Positions 16,158 through 26,500 of a DNA stretch of 64,000 nt are shown one piece after another. The translations under genes were made by a program, and so were the position numbers. Within the stretch, counting starts at the first letter, position 1; the number at the start of each line of letters is the position of its first letter. Below the pieces are notes generated by a model. The model had not been told where the DNA came from. It saw only the letters and a list, made by a program, of their open reading frames with translations, and did not search any database. This DNA is from Bacteroidota bacterium (lineage in GTDB: Bacteria > Bacteroidota > Bacteroidia > Bacteroidales > FEN-979): assembly GCA_026391715.1 (NCBI GenBank), contig JAPLDO010000041.1:1-64000 (forward strand). The letters are read 5' to 3'.

Positions 16158-18866
16158 ATGAACATCCATAAACTCAATTCCATCTTCAATCCCCAACGCA
16201 TTGCTTTGATCGGAGTAACCACCAATCCAAACAGCGTCAGCGGAAAAGTTTTGATCAACCTGGTTAGCGGTGGTTTCAGGGGAGTGGTTTATCCTGTCAA
16301 TCCCGATAATGAAGCGGTGATGGGTATTCCATGCTACGCCGATGTGAAGTCGCTGCCTAAAGTTCCCGACATGGCAATAATCTGTTCGGCTGCCGAAAAA
16401 GTTTTGGGAGTTATTAAGGAGTGCGGGGAAAAAGGGATTCGCGGGATTATCATCATGTCGGCAGGCTTCAAAGAGATTGGCGATGAGGGTCGAAAACTTG
16501 AGGAAGATATTAAAGCTGAGATTCGCAAATATGATGGCATGCGGGTCATAGGTCCCAACTGCCTTGGCATTATCGTACCGGGGCTGAAACTCAATGCCTC
16601 TTTTGCAGCCCATTTACCAAAACCTGGCAACATCGCTTTCATCTCACAATCGGGAGCTTTATGTACTTCGGTGCTCGATTGGGCAATTGAGGGTAGGATC
16701 GGTTTCTCCCAGTTTGTCTCCATCGGCAACAGTATGGATGTGGAGTTTGGCGACCTGATAGACTATTTCGGCGAAGACGAAAACACGAACTGTATAATTC
16801 TCTATATTGAATCCATTCAGAATCCGCGGAAATTCATGACCGCTGCGCGAGCCTTTGCCCGCAAGAAACCGATCATCGTTTACAAAGCCGGAAGGTTTCC
16901 CGAATCAGCTCTGGTGGCTGCCTCTCATACCGGAGCAATGGCTTCGGAAGATGCAGTGTACGACGCCGCTTTCCAACGTGCGGGACTGGCAAGGGTTTAC
17001 GAAATCGGCGATATTTTCAGCGTAGCTGAACTTATAGGCCGGAGCCGGTTTCCCAAAGGTCCGCGACTTGGAATTATCACCAATGCGGGCGGTCCTGGCG
17101 TGATGGCTACCGATGCGCTTATCGCCTCCAACGGAGTGTTGGCTGAACTTTCGGAAACAACAATGGCGAAACTCAATGAGAATCTGCCGGCATATTGGTC
17201 ACACGGAAATCCGGTAGATGTGCTTGGCGACGCCCGCGCCAAACGGATTGCAAAAGCTACGCAAATCGTACTGGAAGATACGGGTGTTGACGCTGTGCTT
17301 GTGATTCTCACGCCGCAAGCCATGACCAATCCCAACGCTTCGGCGAAGGAAATCAGCGCGCTGGTTCAGGGTACAACCAAACCCATCCTTGCCGCCTGGC
17401 TGGGCGGGCAAAGCATGCATGAAGCCGACGACATCCTTGTTGAGAGCGGTATCCCATCCTACAAAACCCCCGAACAGGCAATCCGGGCTTTTATGACGCT
17501 CGTGGCTTATAACCGCAATCTTGCCACACTTTATGAAACTCCAAAAGATATTCCAGTAGAATTCACCGTTGACCGTGCCCGCCTTCGCAGTGAATTCAAT
17601 CAAATCATCGCCGAAAATGAATCGGTTTTGCCAGAAGATATCTCGAAATCCATTCTCGAATCTTATGGAATTGCTACTACGAGACCATTTACAGCTCCAT
17701 CAGCCGACGAAGCAGTGATTATCGCCGAACGCATTGGTTATCCGGTGGTACTGAAGATACAATCGCCCGATATCACCCATAAATCCGATGTTGGCGGCGT
17801 TCAACTGAACCTGGGAACAGAAAAAATGGTCAGAGCGGCTTTTGAACGGATCATCGAATCGGCGAAGAGCAAACGTCAGGATGCCCGCATTGAGGGCGTA
17901 ACCGTCCAGAAAATGGCGTCGACGAAGGATTCGGTGGAGATGATACTGGGAATAAAGAAAGACAATATTTTCGGAACTGTACTGATGGCAGGCATGGGCG
18001 GAATTACCGCCGAACTTTTCGGCGATAAGGCGCTTGGGTTTCCGCCGCTCAACGAAAGGCTTGCACGGCAAATGATCGAATCGCTGAAAATTTATCCCTT
18101 GCTTCGCGGATACCGGGGGTCGCCGGCAAAGAATGTTGAAAAATTAATCCAGGCGCTGATAAGGCTGTCGTACCTCGCCGCCGATTTCCCTGAAATAGTT
18201 GAACTTGATATTAACCCGCTGCTCGTATCTCCCGATGATGTAATAGCCCTCGACGCCCGTATCGTGGTTGATGCGAAGTCGGCTTGGCGCGAAGATGATC
18301 CCTATTTTCATCTCGCGCTTCACCCTTATCCTGAAAAATATTCAAAATTGTCTATCCTCCAGGATGGAACCGAGGTGTTACTGCGTCCGATAAAACCAGA
18401 AGATGAACCAATGTGGCTCGAAATGCTCGGTTCCTGTTCAAAAGAGTCGTTATACAACCGTTTCAGGTATTTCTTTCATTGGGAAACCCATGAAGTAGCT
18501 ACCCGGTATTGCTATATTGATTACGACAGGGAGATTGCCATCGTTGCTGAAATTGTTGAAAACGGAAAGAAAAAGCTGGTAGGCGTGGGGCGGCTTATTG
18601 CCGATCCGGATATGGAGACCGTTGAATATGCAATTCTCATCGCCGATGCATGGCAGCAAAAGGATTTGGGCAATATCATCACCGATTTCTGCATTGATGT
18701 GGCTTCACAAGGTAAAATAAAAAAAATCGTGGCACAAACTACAACCGACAACAAACGAATGATCTCCGTTTTTCAGAAAAGAGGCTTTGAAGTGAAGATC
18801 AACGTTCAGGATTCAACCGTTGATATCTCAAAGGAAATAAAATCTAAGAATTTACAGTACGAATAA
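16158..18866 (+). CDS. ADP-forming acetate/acyl-CoA ligase fused to a GNAT acetyltransferase
   Basis: The 902-residue protein has four parts. A CoA-binding Rossmann domain (about 8-130, RIALIGVTTNPNSVSGK) comes first, then a succinyl-CoA-synthetase-like flavodoxin domain with the phospho-histidine His257 in ASHTGAMASEDA. An ATP-grasp domain follows (about 495-715, with VVLKIQSPDITHKSDVGGV). A C-terminal GNAT domain (about 735-895) ends with the acetyl-CoA-binding and NKRMISVFQKRGF segments. The ligase half interconverts acyl-CoA + ADP + Pi and acid + ATP + CoA in the cytosol. The GNAT half resembles the Pat/YfiQ protein-lysine acetyltransferase. In Pat proteins the ligase half can be inactive, but here the catalytic His is kept, so a bifunctional enzyme is likely. 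It is monocistronic. Confidence 0.92.
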   Translation: MNIHKLNSIFNPQRIALIGVTTNPNSVSGKVLINLVSGGFRGVVYPVNPDNEAVMGIPCYADVKSLPKVPDMAIICSAAEKVLGVIKECGEKGIRGIIIMSAGFKEIGDEGRKLEEDIKAEIRKYDGMRVIGPNCLGIIVPGLKLNASFAAHLPKPGNIAFISQSGALCTSVLDWAIEGRIGFSQFVSIGNSMDVEFGDLIDYFGEDENTNCIILYIESIQNPRKFMTAARAFARKKPIIVYKAGRFPESALVAASHTGAMASEDAVYDAAFQRAGLARVYEIGDIFSVAELIGRSRFPKGPRLGIITNAGGPGVMATDALIASNGVLAELSETTMAKLNENLPAYWSHGNPVDVLGDARAKRIAKATQIVLEDTGVDAVLVILTPQAMTNPNASAKEISALVQGTTKPILAAWLGGQSMHEADDILVESGIPSYKTPEQAIRAFMTLVAYNRNLATLYETPKDIPVEFTVDRARLRSEFNQIIAENESVLPEDISKSILESYGIATTRPFTAPSADEAVIIAERIGYPVVLKIQSPDITHKSDVGGVQLNLGTEKMVRAAFERIIESAKSKRQDARIEGVTVQKMASTKDSVEMILGIKKDNIFGTVLMAGMGGITAELFGDKALGFPPLNERLARQMIESLKIYPLLRGYRGSPAKNVEKLIQALIRLSYLAADFPEIVELDINPLLVSPDDVIALDARIVVDAKSAWREDDPYFHLALHPYPEKYSKLSILQDGTEVLLRPIKPEDEPMWLEMLGSCSKESLYNRFRYFFHWETHEVATRYCYIDYDREIAIVAEIVENGKKKLVGVGRLIADPDMETVEYAILIADAWQQKDLGNIITDFCIDVASQGKIKKIVAQTTTDNKRMISVFQKRGFEVKINVQDSTVDISKEIKSKNLQYE

Positions 18867-18912
18867 CAAAAATATTTAACTCAATTAACCGTTTACAATA
18901 AAATTTATAAAC

Positions 18913-19428
18913 ATGAACAAAAACAAACAAGTTAATCTTTTAGCATTTCTCATTGCTGCGGTTCTCCTTGCTTCCTGTGGAGTGCTTACACATCCAAACG
19001 AAAAAATCATTATCGGAACATGGCGTCCCGTTACGGTTGAAAAAGTTGTTGATTCTTCAGCTATACAGGCAGAAGCGTCCCTGAAAGGAAATACCTCAGC
19101 TCAGAAACCCGGCGCTGCAAAGCCCGCGGGAGACGGCGCAGTCGGCAGAAAAGATTCTGAACTGAACCGACTGGTACAAATGGAACAGCGGGCGACTATG
19201 GAAATTTTCGCCGATAAAACCGCGATTAAGAATTACCCTGGAAAACCGTTGCGCGCAACCTGGAAAATGAAGGGGAAAGGAACTCGAATAGTAGCAAAGA
19301 ACCTTGAAAACAATATGACTTTCACTATCGAAATCCTTGAAATAAACAAAGAAAGGATAGTTGTAATCGAACATGCACCGGTTGGAGATGTGAAAATTAC
19401 ATACGAAAGACAGTTTGACGCGAACTGA
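18913..19428 (+). CDS. Hypothetical lipoprotein, lipocalin-like
   Basis: A 171-residue lipoprotein with signal and lipobox LLASCG at about 17-23. The mature part starts near IIGTWRPVTVEK, a Gly-x-Trp pattern seen at the first strand of lipocalin-type barrels. It then has a low-complexity Ala/Lys/Gly-rich insert (about 55-80) and a beta-rich C-terminal half. I do not recognise a characterised family. It follows the synthetase/GNAT gene by 46 bases on the same strand and could be co-transcribed, although a shared function is not obvious. Confidence 0.7.
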   Translation: MNKNKQVNLLAFLIAAVLLASCGVLTHPNEKIIIGTWRPVTVEKVVDSSAIQAEASLKGNTSAQKPGAAKPAGDGAVGRKDSELNRLVQMEQRATMEIFADKTAIKNYPGKPLRATWKMKGKGTRIVAKNLENNMTFTIEILEINKERIVVIEHAPVGDVKITYERQFDAN

Positions 19429-19551
19429 TATTTTAAGTAACTTCATACCTCGTTATCTTAAAACGCATTCAAAAAAATCAGGACATCAAAGCAGATAACA
19501 AAAAATATTCTGGTAGTTGCGCTTTGTTTTTTAGTACCACTTCATTGATAT

Positions 19552-21267
19552 ATGTTTCTGCATTTTTCATCAGAAATAAGGTTGTTGCCGGGAATTGCCA
19601 GTAAAACAGCGTTAGTTTTACTGTTGGCAACCTCTATTGCCAGCCTGCTTTCTGCCCAGCCTTGTTCGTGCAATCACACCATCACAAACCAGCAACTTGC
19701 TGTAAACGCAAACAGCCTTAACATTCTTCCAGGCGATACAATCTGTATTCAGGCAGGAACCAGGGATTATCTGTATCTGATCAACTTTCATGGCGATTCG
19801 TTGCATTACCTCGTGTTTATCAATTGCGGAGGCTCTGTTATTGTTCAGAACAGCTTTAATCCGTTTGGAATCAAAATTGCTAATTCGAGCTTCTTCCGGT
19901 TTACCGGTTCAGGGGTGAGTTCAATCAAGTATGGAATTCGTGTTATGGGTACTGCGGTAAATAGCAATGGCGTTTCACTTGATGAGAAAAGCACCAATTT
20001 CGAGGTTGATCACCTTGAAGTTGCCAATACCGGTTTTGCCGGCATCATGTCGAAAACCGATCCCGTATGTGATTTAAGTTCAAACCGCGGTTTTTTCACT
20101 CAATATCATACCGTTTTTCATGACAACTACATGCACAATAATGGGGGAGAAGGATTTTATATTGGACATTCTTCGTACAGCGGTTATCTGACGAATTGCA
20201 ATGGTCAGCCGGATACGCTTTATCCTCATGAGATCAAGGGACTTAGGGTTTATAACAACATCGTTGAAAACACGCATCTGGATGGAATTCAGATTGGCTG
20301 CGCCACCGAAGATTGTGAGATTTACGGAAATACTGTTACCGGTTACGGAGCGTCTGCTATTGCAGCTCAAAATTCAGGGATTCAACTTGGCGGAGGCACA
20401 ACCGGAAAATGTTACAATAATTTTTTATCAGGGGGTACCGGAACCGCCATCATGGTTTTTGGAACTGGAAATAATATTATTTTCAACAATATTATTTATA
20501 ATATCGGGCTTACATTTTTCCCAGACGATCCTACCAAAAGAGTTCACGGGATTTTTGTTGACGACAGAACAACTATCCCCGGACGTTATTTTAATATTCT
20601 GAATAACACAATTGTCAATGTAAAAACCGATGGCGTCCGATTTTCAAGTTTGCTGAGCGCGAATAATAAGATTTACAATAACCTCATTATCCATCCGGGG
20701 TCGCTCGGCAGTTATTCTGTCCCTGCGATGAGTTATATTTATCTTTCTTCAGGCGTAAACGTTGTTCAGTCTAACAATTATACCAATCCCTTTATGGCAA
20801 ATGTTCATTTCAGAGATACGCTCGCAGGCAATTTCAGGTTGCGGGCAGATTCGCCGGCAAGGGATATGGGAACAGATGTGTCGCTGATGGGAATAAACTT
20901 CGACTTTGATAACCTGTTCAGGCCTTATACGTCGTTGTTTGATATTGGCGGGTATGAATATCATCCTGAAAACTTATGGACCGGCGCTATTTCGTCCTCA
21001 TGGGATGTTGCCGGAAACTGGTCAAAGGCAGATATTCCTTTTCCGGATGACGATGTCGTAGTTTCTTCCGGAACTCCTCATCCGCTCCATTTGGCTTCAA
21101 CCGGGAAAGTTTGTCATTACCTTGTTGTTTGCACAGGAGCCATTTTGACATTGGAGTCATCGGCTGAAATCACCATCACAGGCAATCTGACTATCCAACA
21201 GGGAGGCTCGATTGACAACCATGGAATTGTTACAATCAAGGGAAATCTGATCAACCAGAATTTATAA
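19552..21267 (+). CDS. Secreted right-handed beta-helix protein without T9SS tail
   Basis: A 571-residue secreted protein with a hydrophobic N-terminus (about 18-36, ending SLLSAQ). From about 110 to 400 it has repeated short coils with Asn/Gly-rich turns, such as VYNNIVENTHLDGIQIG, IYGNTVTGYGASAIAAQNSG and IIFNNIIYNIG, the right-handed parallel beta-helix seen in pectate lyases and related proteins. After NPENLWTGAISSSWDVAGNWS-like sequence the last 90 residues form another beta-rich unit that ends abruptly at GNLINQNL. Unlike its secreted neighbours it lacks the T9SS sorting domain. It may be periplasmic, or the tail may have been lost. No catalytic residues can be assigned. Confidence 0.78.
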   Translation: MFLHFSSEIRLLPGIASKTALVLLLATSIASLLSAQPCSCNHTITNQQLAVNANSLNILPGDTICIQAGTRDYLYLINFHGDSLHYLVFINCGGSVIVQNSFNPFGIKIANSSFFRFTGSGVSSIKYGIRVMGTAVNSNGVSLDEKSTNFEVDHLEVANTGFAGIMSKTDPVCDLSSNRGFFTQYHTVFHDNYMHNNGGEGFYIGHSSYSGYLTNCNGQPDTLYPHEIKGLRVYNNIVENTHLDGIQIGCATEDCEIYGNTVTGYGASAIAAQNSGIQLGGGTTGKCYNNFLSGGTGTAIMVFGTGNNIIFNNIIYNIGLTFFPDDPTKRVHGIFVDDRTTIPGRYFNILNNTIVNVKTDGVRFSSLLSANNKIYNNLIIHPGSLGSYSVPAMSYIYLSSGVNVVQSNNYTNPFMANVHFRDTLAGNFRLRADSPARDMGTDVSLMGINFDFDNLFRPYTSLFDIGGYEYHPENLWTGAISSSWDVAGNWSKADIPFPDDDVVVSSGTPHPLHLASTGKVCHYLVVCTGAILTLESSAEITITGNLTIQQGGSIDNHGIVTIKGNLINQNL

Positions 21268-21389
21268 GAATCTTTTTCTGAATCTGCAATTTTTCAAAAA
21301 CAGAATTGAATTGCATTGTGCCAAATCCTTTTTACTGCGATCAAAATGGTCATTTTACCCGTTTGCAGTATATATTCAGATACTTTTTG

Positions 21390-21397
21390 TAGTTTTG
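21390..21397 (+). promoter_or_regulatory. -7 box of the small lipoprotein gene
   Basis: TAGTTTTG fits TAnnTTTG, 18 bases before the ATG at 21415. Confidence 0.65.
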
Positions 21398-21414
21398 ACA
21401 CTTAATAAACCAAA

Positions 21415-21699
21415 ATGAGAAAGTTCAGATATTTTATTCCGGCGCTTGGGTTCATGCTGCTGGCGACTATAACAGGATGTAATTCAAAAGCGAAATCGTG
21501 GAGTCAGGAACAAAAGGAAACCTGGACAACAAGTTGCATGAAGTTCATGAACGACCGCGGGGTGGCAAAAAAAGATGCAGCCAGCTTTTGTGACTGTATG
21601 TTGAAAAAGACCGCAAATAAATATACGCCCGAAGAGGCTGTAAAAATTACGCCCGAAGAGGAGCGGCAACTATGGCAGCAGTGCGATTACCAATGGTAA
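21415..21699 (+). CDS. Small cysteine-containing lipoprotein
   Basis: A 94-residue lipoprotein: signal segment with lipobox TITGC (about 18-22), then a short helical mature domain with four cysteines (CMKF, CDC, QQC). It contains the paired motif TPEEAVKITPEEE. Small proteins of this type with SWSQEQKETW near the start are common unannotated lipoproteins in Bacteroidota. The function is unknown. It has its own -7 box and no operon partner. Confidence 0.75.
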   Translation: MRKFRYFIPALGFMLLATITGCNSKAKSWSQEQKETWTTSCMKFMNDRGVAKKDAASFCDCMLKKTANKYTPEEAVKITPEEERQLWQQCDYQW

Positions 21700-21770
21700 A
21701 CAAGGGTATCTCTTTTAACCGAACACCGGCCCTTCCTGAAACTCAATTCAATTCTTACCGTTTGCGCCAA

Positions 21771-21854
21771 CTAAGTGAGGACAATATATAGAATCATTGC
21801 AATTCCTATGGATACTATTATCCACCATTTGTGTTTGTTTAGTTTTTCTAACAT
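21771..21854 (-). CDS. Possible 27-residue membrane microprotein
   Basis: A minus-strand ATG at 21852-21854 starts MLEKLNKHKWWIIVSIGIAM followed by ILYIVLT and a TAG. A short basic head and one 17-19 residue hydrophobic helix give the pattern of a single-pass inner-membrane microprotein. TATCTTTG (21867-21874, minus strand), a perfect -7 box, lies 13 bases upstream. No homologue is known to me. It could still be chance, since short hydrophobic frames arise easily, but the promoter match raises the odds. Confidence 0.4.
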   Translation of the reverse strand: MLEKLNKHKWWIIVSIGIAMILYIVLT

Positions 21855-21866
21855 GGATTTTTTTTA

Positions 21867-21874
21867 CAAAGATA
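21867..21874 (-). promoter_or_regulatory. -7 box in front of the microprotein frame
   Basis: Minus-strand TATCTTTG fits TAnnTTTG and points at the 27-codon frame ending at 21771. Confidence 0.45.
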
Positions 21875-21980
21875 TAACTATCATTCCGTAGTTCCCCACA
21901 GAAGGCGAGGTAGAATTCCAAACCTGGCATAAATTTATACTCAAAACGGAATTAAACTGCACTGTTTATACATTCCAGGT

Positions 21981-22137
21981 TTGAGTCCACTCCGAAAAGG
22001 AAGCAATTTGGACTAAAGTCCAGTAACTATCTGGTTATTAATTGCCACGACCTTAAGGTCGTGGCAATTCAAGGCGCTTAGATACCTGGCTTTAGCCAAA
22101 TTCTGATTTTTCTAACCCCTTTTCGGAGTGGACTCAA
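21981..22137. repeat. 157-bp triple-palindrome repeat, copy 1 (complete)
   Basis: Perfect 20-bp terminal inverted repeats (21981-22000 with 22118-22137, core CCACTCCGAAAAGG) enclose three further palindromes. These are TGGACT-AA-AGTCCA (22009-22022), a perfect 30-bp palindrome centred on CCTTAAGG (22040-22069), and TGGCT-TT-AGCCA (22087-22098). A second copy lies at 33646-33793 and a half copy at 37948-37965. There is no coding capacity. It is intergenic, 94 bases before radC. It may be a MITE or a REP-like dispersed element. Confidence 0.9.
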
Positions 22138-22230
22138 TATTAGAATATTCCCGGATTTATATTGTTGAAAACTTTTTCTGAAAAAAAGCTCAACCTTTTG
22201 CCATCGAAACCGATTAACCATAAAAAACCG

Positions 22231-22929
22231 ATGGAAAATTACGCTAACCATTCGACGATTAAAAACTGGGCTGAGGATGATCGCCCACGCGAAAAACTGT
22301 TGTTGAAGGGTCGTCAAAGCCTTAGCGACGCTGAACTACTCGCCATTCTTATTGTTTCGGGAACAAAAGAAGATTCAGCCGTGGATTTGGCAAAGAAAAT
22401 TCTTCAAAAAGCCCACGGAAACCTGCCTGAACTTTCAAAACTCAACATTCAGGAACTCACAAAGGTCAATGGAATCGGGCAAACCCGTGCAATTACGATC
22501 CTCGCCGCTCTTGAACTTGGACGACGCAGGAATGAATCGGAGGTATTGACGCGGGAAAAAATCAAGTCAAGTAAGGATGCTTATGAAATATTCAAAAACA
22601 CTATGGGTGACAAGCCTTATGAGGAGTTCTGGATTCTTTTGCTAAACCGGGCAAACAAAATTTTGCGCAAATGCCCCATAAGTGAGGGAGGAATTTCAGG
22701 AACTGTGGTTGACCCCAAAAAAATCTTTAAAATCAGCCTCGATCATCATGCTTCCTCAATTATTCTCGGGCACAATCATCCTTCGGGAATCCTCACTCCG
22801 AGCGAAGCCGACATAAGAATCACGAAAAAACTTGTGGAAGCGGGGAAGTTACTGGAGATAAGCGTACTCGATCATCTGATTGTGGGAGATAACGGGTTTT
22901 ACAGTTTTGCGGATGAAGGAAGCTTGTAA
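22231..22929 (+). CDS. radC: RadC-family JAB/MPN+ domain protein
   Basis: The 232-residue protein has an N-terminal helix-hairpin-helix-like region (about 30-100, ELTKVNGIGQTRAITILAALELG) and a C-terminal MPN+/JAMM domain. His181, His183 and Asp194 are in HNHPSGILTPSEAD, the metal-binding motif of the family. Length and layout match the chromosomal RadC (UPF0758) family, long called a DNA-repair protein, although its actual biochemistry is unsettled. The ATG at 22231 was chosen because the domain starts there. The upstream frame from 22162 begins just after the 157-bp repeat and is unlikely. The stop codon overlaps the start of an octamer repeat tract. Confidence 0.92.
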   Translation: MENYANHSTIKNWAEDDRPREKLLLKGRQSLSDAELLAILIVSGTKEDSAVDLAKKILQKAHGNLPELSKLNIQELTKVNGIGQTRAITILAALELGRRRNESEVLTREKIKSSKDAYEIFKNTMGDKPYEEFWILLLNRANKILRKCPISEGGISGTVVDPKKIFKISLDHHASSIILGHNHPSGILTPSEADIRITKKLVEAGKLLEISVLDHLIVGDNGFYSFADEGSL

Positions 22930-22958
22930 GGTGGCAAGGTGGCAAGGTGGCAAGGTGG
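22928..22958. repeat. Octamer tandem repeat (aaggtggc x3.9)
   Basis: The unit AAGGTGGC is repeated almost four times, beginning inside the radC stop codon and ending 18 bases before the stop of the next, convergent gene. Confidence 0.9.
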
Positions 22959-22975
22959 AGAAATGGGAAGGGTAT

Positions 22976-23593
22976 TCAGGGGTGGAGACGATCAAATTGA
23001 AAATTATTGTTTAAAAAATGTTCGAGAAAACGCGGTAGCGTGTACCTCACTTTTTCAATGGATTTGATATTGTCGTGAAATACTACAACTGAGCCATTTC
23101 CGGTGTTGTTGATAACATTTGCGAGGCAGCTTTCGGGTGTGGTGCGTTTGTGAAAATCGTAAGAGAGGACAGACCAGAGGATGAAACGATAATCCTTTTT
23201 AAGCAGCAGGTATTGCGATGGGGTGAAGCGCCCATAAGGTGGGCGGAAAAGAGGACTTTTCACAAGGTCGGAACAACGGTAAACATCTTCGATGTAAGAG
23301 CCTGGCGTGGTTTTCCATCCGTTTAAATGATGAAAAGTATGATTTCCCACGGCGTGCCCTTGTTCAATTACCTGTTGGTAAATATCCTGATGTTTCCGAA
23401 CATTGTCGCCAACCATAAAAAATGTTGCCTTTACATCAAATTGTTCAAGGATTTCAAGTATTTCCGGAGTTATTTCAGGAATGGGACCATCATCAAATGT
23501 GAGATAGATTACCTTTTCGGTTGAAGGAAGATCGCATACGAGGTACCGGGGGCTAAACCACCTGAGAAAAAACGGCGGTTTTACTGCGCTCAT
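22976..23593 (-). CDS. Polysaccharide deacetylase (NodB homology, CE4)
   Basis: The 205-residue protein is one NodB domain. Motif 1 is TFDDG with Asp34-Asp35, motif 2 is HTFHH with His85 and His89, motif 3 is FRPPYG and motif 5 is VVFHDN. All metal and catalytic positions are present. Family members remove N-acetyl groups from peptidoglycan, chitin-like or exopolysaccharide sugars. The N-terminus is a short hydrophobic stretch rather than a clear signal peptide, so the location is uncertain. The start overlaps the stop of the upstream DUF2723 gene by four bases (ATGA), so the two are translationally coupled and may act on the same glycan. Confidence 0.9.
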   Translation of the reverse strand: MSAVKPPFFLRWFSPRYLVCDLPSTEKVIYLTFDDGPIPEITPEILEILEQFDVKATFFMVGDNVRKHQDIYQQVIEQGHAVGNHTFHHLNGWKTTPGSYIEDVYRCSDLVKSPLFRPPYGRFTPSQYLLLKKDYRFILWSVLSYDFHKRTTPESCLANVINNTGNGSVVVFHDNIKSIEKVRYTLPRFLEHFLNNNFQFDRLHP

Positions 23594-26500
23594 TGGTCTT
23601 CGGGAGAATAAACCTTTGCCACGTACATATCATAATACTTTTTCAGAATCGCTTCCGATTCAGTTGTAAGTTTTTCCTGGTTTGCATCTTTTACAACAAC
23701 CCCCAAACGTTGAATTGTGAATAAAGCCTCCTGCATATTCAGATCGAGCGATTTAAGTTCGCTGTCGGGATAGGAAAAATAGTAGGCAAGCTCTTCTGAT
23801 GAATTTTTGATAACCTTTTTAGCAAGCGCAGTCGCCTTTGCCGTTTCCCCGGTTTTGTAATAACCGGCGATTAGCGGAACTGTGAAAAAATCATACGGAA
23901 CGGTTGTTTCAGGCATTACCTCGAAGCAGCGGTCGAGAACCATTCTTGCAGAATCCTTTTTCCCTTCATTGATAAGGGCATTGGCAAGACGGGCAAAAAG
24001 TCCGCGCATATTCATAACCATGCGAGCATTTGTTTCATCAATATAAACGCCTGGTTTATTCATGTTTCCCCATTTGAATCTGTTCATAAGGTTATCATAC
24101 ATCACATCGGTATTAACGTCGCCGATCTGACCCTGTTCTACCTCAACCTTTACCGGCAGGAGCCGGTAAGCAAGACCTTCGAGATGCAAATAATTATCAA
24201 GCCCGATGTAGGTATCGGAACCGGTAGTCATTACAAAATAAACGGGACGTTTCCAGTTGTTGGTTGCCAGGAGATCGAGAATCATCAGATTGGCTTTTTC
24301 GATAGCGCGACCTTTATACTTCCATCGAATTGTGTCGAGGCGGTTAATCATGCGTGGAGTAATCGCGCCCGAACTTACGAGCGCTGCCGAATCATAACCC
24401 ACCATGAAATTGGCGGTGGGGAAATAATCAATCATCCCCGCCTGTGAAGTATTCATCTTTAATTTGCTGTCGTCCTGCGCAATGACGCCAAACAGAGCTT
24501 TCAGGTCAACGAAGGTATTTTTCAGCTCTTCATTTTCAACTATGTAGGTGACATCATGGTTTCCCTGACGATATTTATCTTTGGTCATGGAAAATGGAAC
24601 CGGATCGGAATTGTATGCCTTTCGTTTCATCTGGTCAATGTGCCATTCGGTATTCAGGAGGCTGAGATTTATTACTCTGACGTCGGTGCGGATTCCTTCA
24701 ACTTCTTGCGCATACCAGAGCGGGAAGGTGTCGTTATCGCCATTTGTGAAGAGAATGGCGTCTTTGGCGCATGAATTCAGGTAATTTTCAGCGATAGCAA
24801 GCGCGGTGTAACGACCGGAACGATCATGATCATCCCATCCCTGCTGAGCCATCAGCGAAACAGCAATCAGACCAAAAACCACTGCAACAATCTGAGCCGA
24901 CATTGTCCCCAACACTTTTCGGAACCAATCAACAATTTGGGGAATCGCCAATCCGATCCACATTGCAAAGGCGTAAAACGATCCGGCAAAGGCATAATCC
25001 CGTTCACGCGGCTGAGGCGAGTGCTGGTTAAGGTAAAGCACAATTGCAAGACCGGTCATAAAGAAAAGCAGAAGGATAATCCAGGCGCTTTGTTTGTCCT
25101 TTCGAAGTGTATAGTAAACTCCAATCAGTCCAAGAATCAGCGGAAGGAAATAAAAACGGTTATCGCCTTTACTTTTCCTGCTTTCAGGAATATCCTGTGT
25201 TCCAAGTCGCATCTCATCGAGAAAACGGATGCCGCTTTTCCAGTTGCCGTCAACCTTATTCCCCATTCCCTGGACGTCGTTTTGTTTGCCGGCAAAATTC
25301 CACATGAAATAGCGGTAGTACATGTGAATTACCTGGTAATTCCAGAAAAATGTAAGATTTTCGGAAAAGGTTGGAACATTCAATGTCTCAGTTCTCTCGT
25401 TTCCCTGAACTTCGACCGGAACTCCTTTAACATTGCCCCAACGTATATATTCCTTCTCAAACCGCGGTTCCGATTGATCCCACATGCGGGGAAATATTGT
25501 TGAAAACCGGGGATCGAACACCGGAATAGTTTTTTCGCGCTTATCAACTACTATGTATTTTCCCGATTTCAAATCTTTTGCATAAACCGGATTACCATCC
25601 ATCCGGTCAACCACAGGGGCATTGTAATATTGACCCTTAGCGAGCGGCCAGTCGCCATATTGTTCACGATTTAGGTAAGCGAGCAGGTACATGGCATTCT
25701 CAGGATTATTTTCATCAATGGGAGTATCGGCATTTGATCGGATCACAAGCATCAAAAACGACGAATATCCGATAACAATAAAGGTGAATGCCAGAATAAT
25801 AGCATTCCACACTGGTTTTACATTCTTTTTAGTCGAATGAAGTCCCCAGATAATGAAGCCGATCAGAAGGGTAAAATAGATTATTGTTCCTGAATTGAAT
25901 GGCAGCCCAATGGAATTGATGAAAAACAGTTCAAAAAGTCCGGCAAGTTTGATAATCCAGGGAATGATGAGATACATCACCGCCGAAAGTATCATTATTG
26001 ACAAAAAAGTGGTAAAGATTGCGCCTTTAAGCCCCCTGTCGGGAAATTTTTTAAAGTAGTAAACAAAGGTTATGGCAGGAATAGCGAGCAGGTTTAAAAG
26101 GTGAACCCCGATGGAAAGTCCCATCAGGTATGCGATCAGTATTAACCAGCGATAGGCGTGTTTTTCATCGGAATGTTCTTCCCATTTAAAGATAGCCCAT
26201 ACTACTATTGCCGTAAAGAATGACGACATGGCGTAAACTTCTCCCTCCACAGCCGAAAACCAGAAAGAATCGGAAAATGCGTAAGCCAATGCCCCAATCA
26301 ATCCGGCGCCCATAATGGTAATCGTTTTTGACGAAGTCATCTCTCCGCTGCGAACCACGATTTTTTTTGCGATCATGGTTATCGTCCAGAAAAGGAAAAG
26401 AATCGTAAACCCGCTTGCAAGCGCCGACATTGAATTTACCATCCGCGCCACATGAGAAACATCGCCAAAGGCAAAGAGAGAAAAGAACCTGCCGATCAAC

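Noticed and set aside
21748-21930. A 60-codon minus-strand frame
   Set aside because: It runs across the candidate microprotein in another frame and has no promoter or recognisable composition.
25010-25500. Long + strand frame antisense to the DUF2723 gene
   Set aside because: Shadow frame opposite a clear gene; no start context and no domain.
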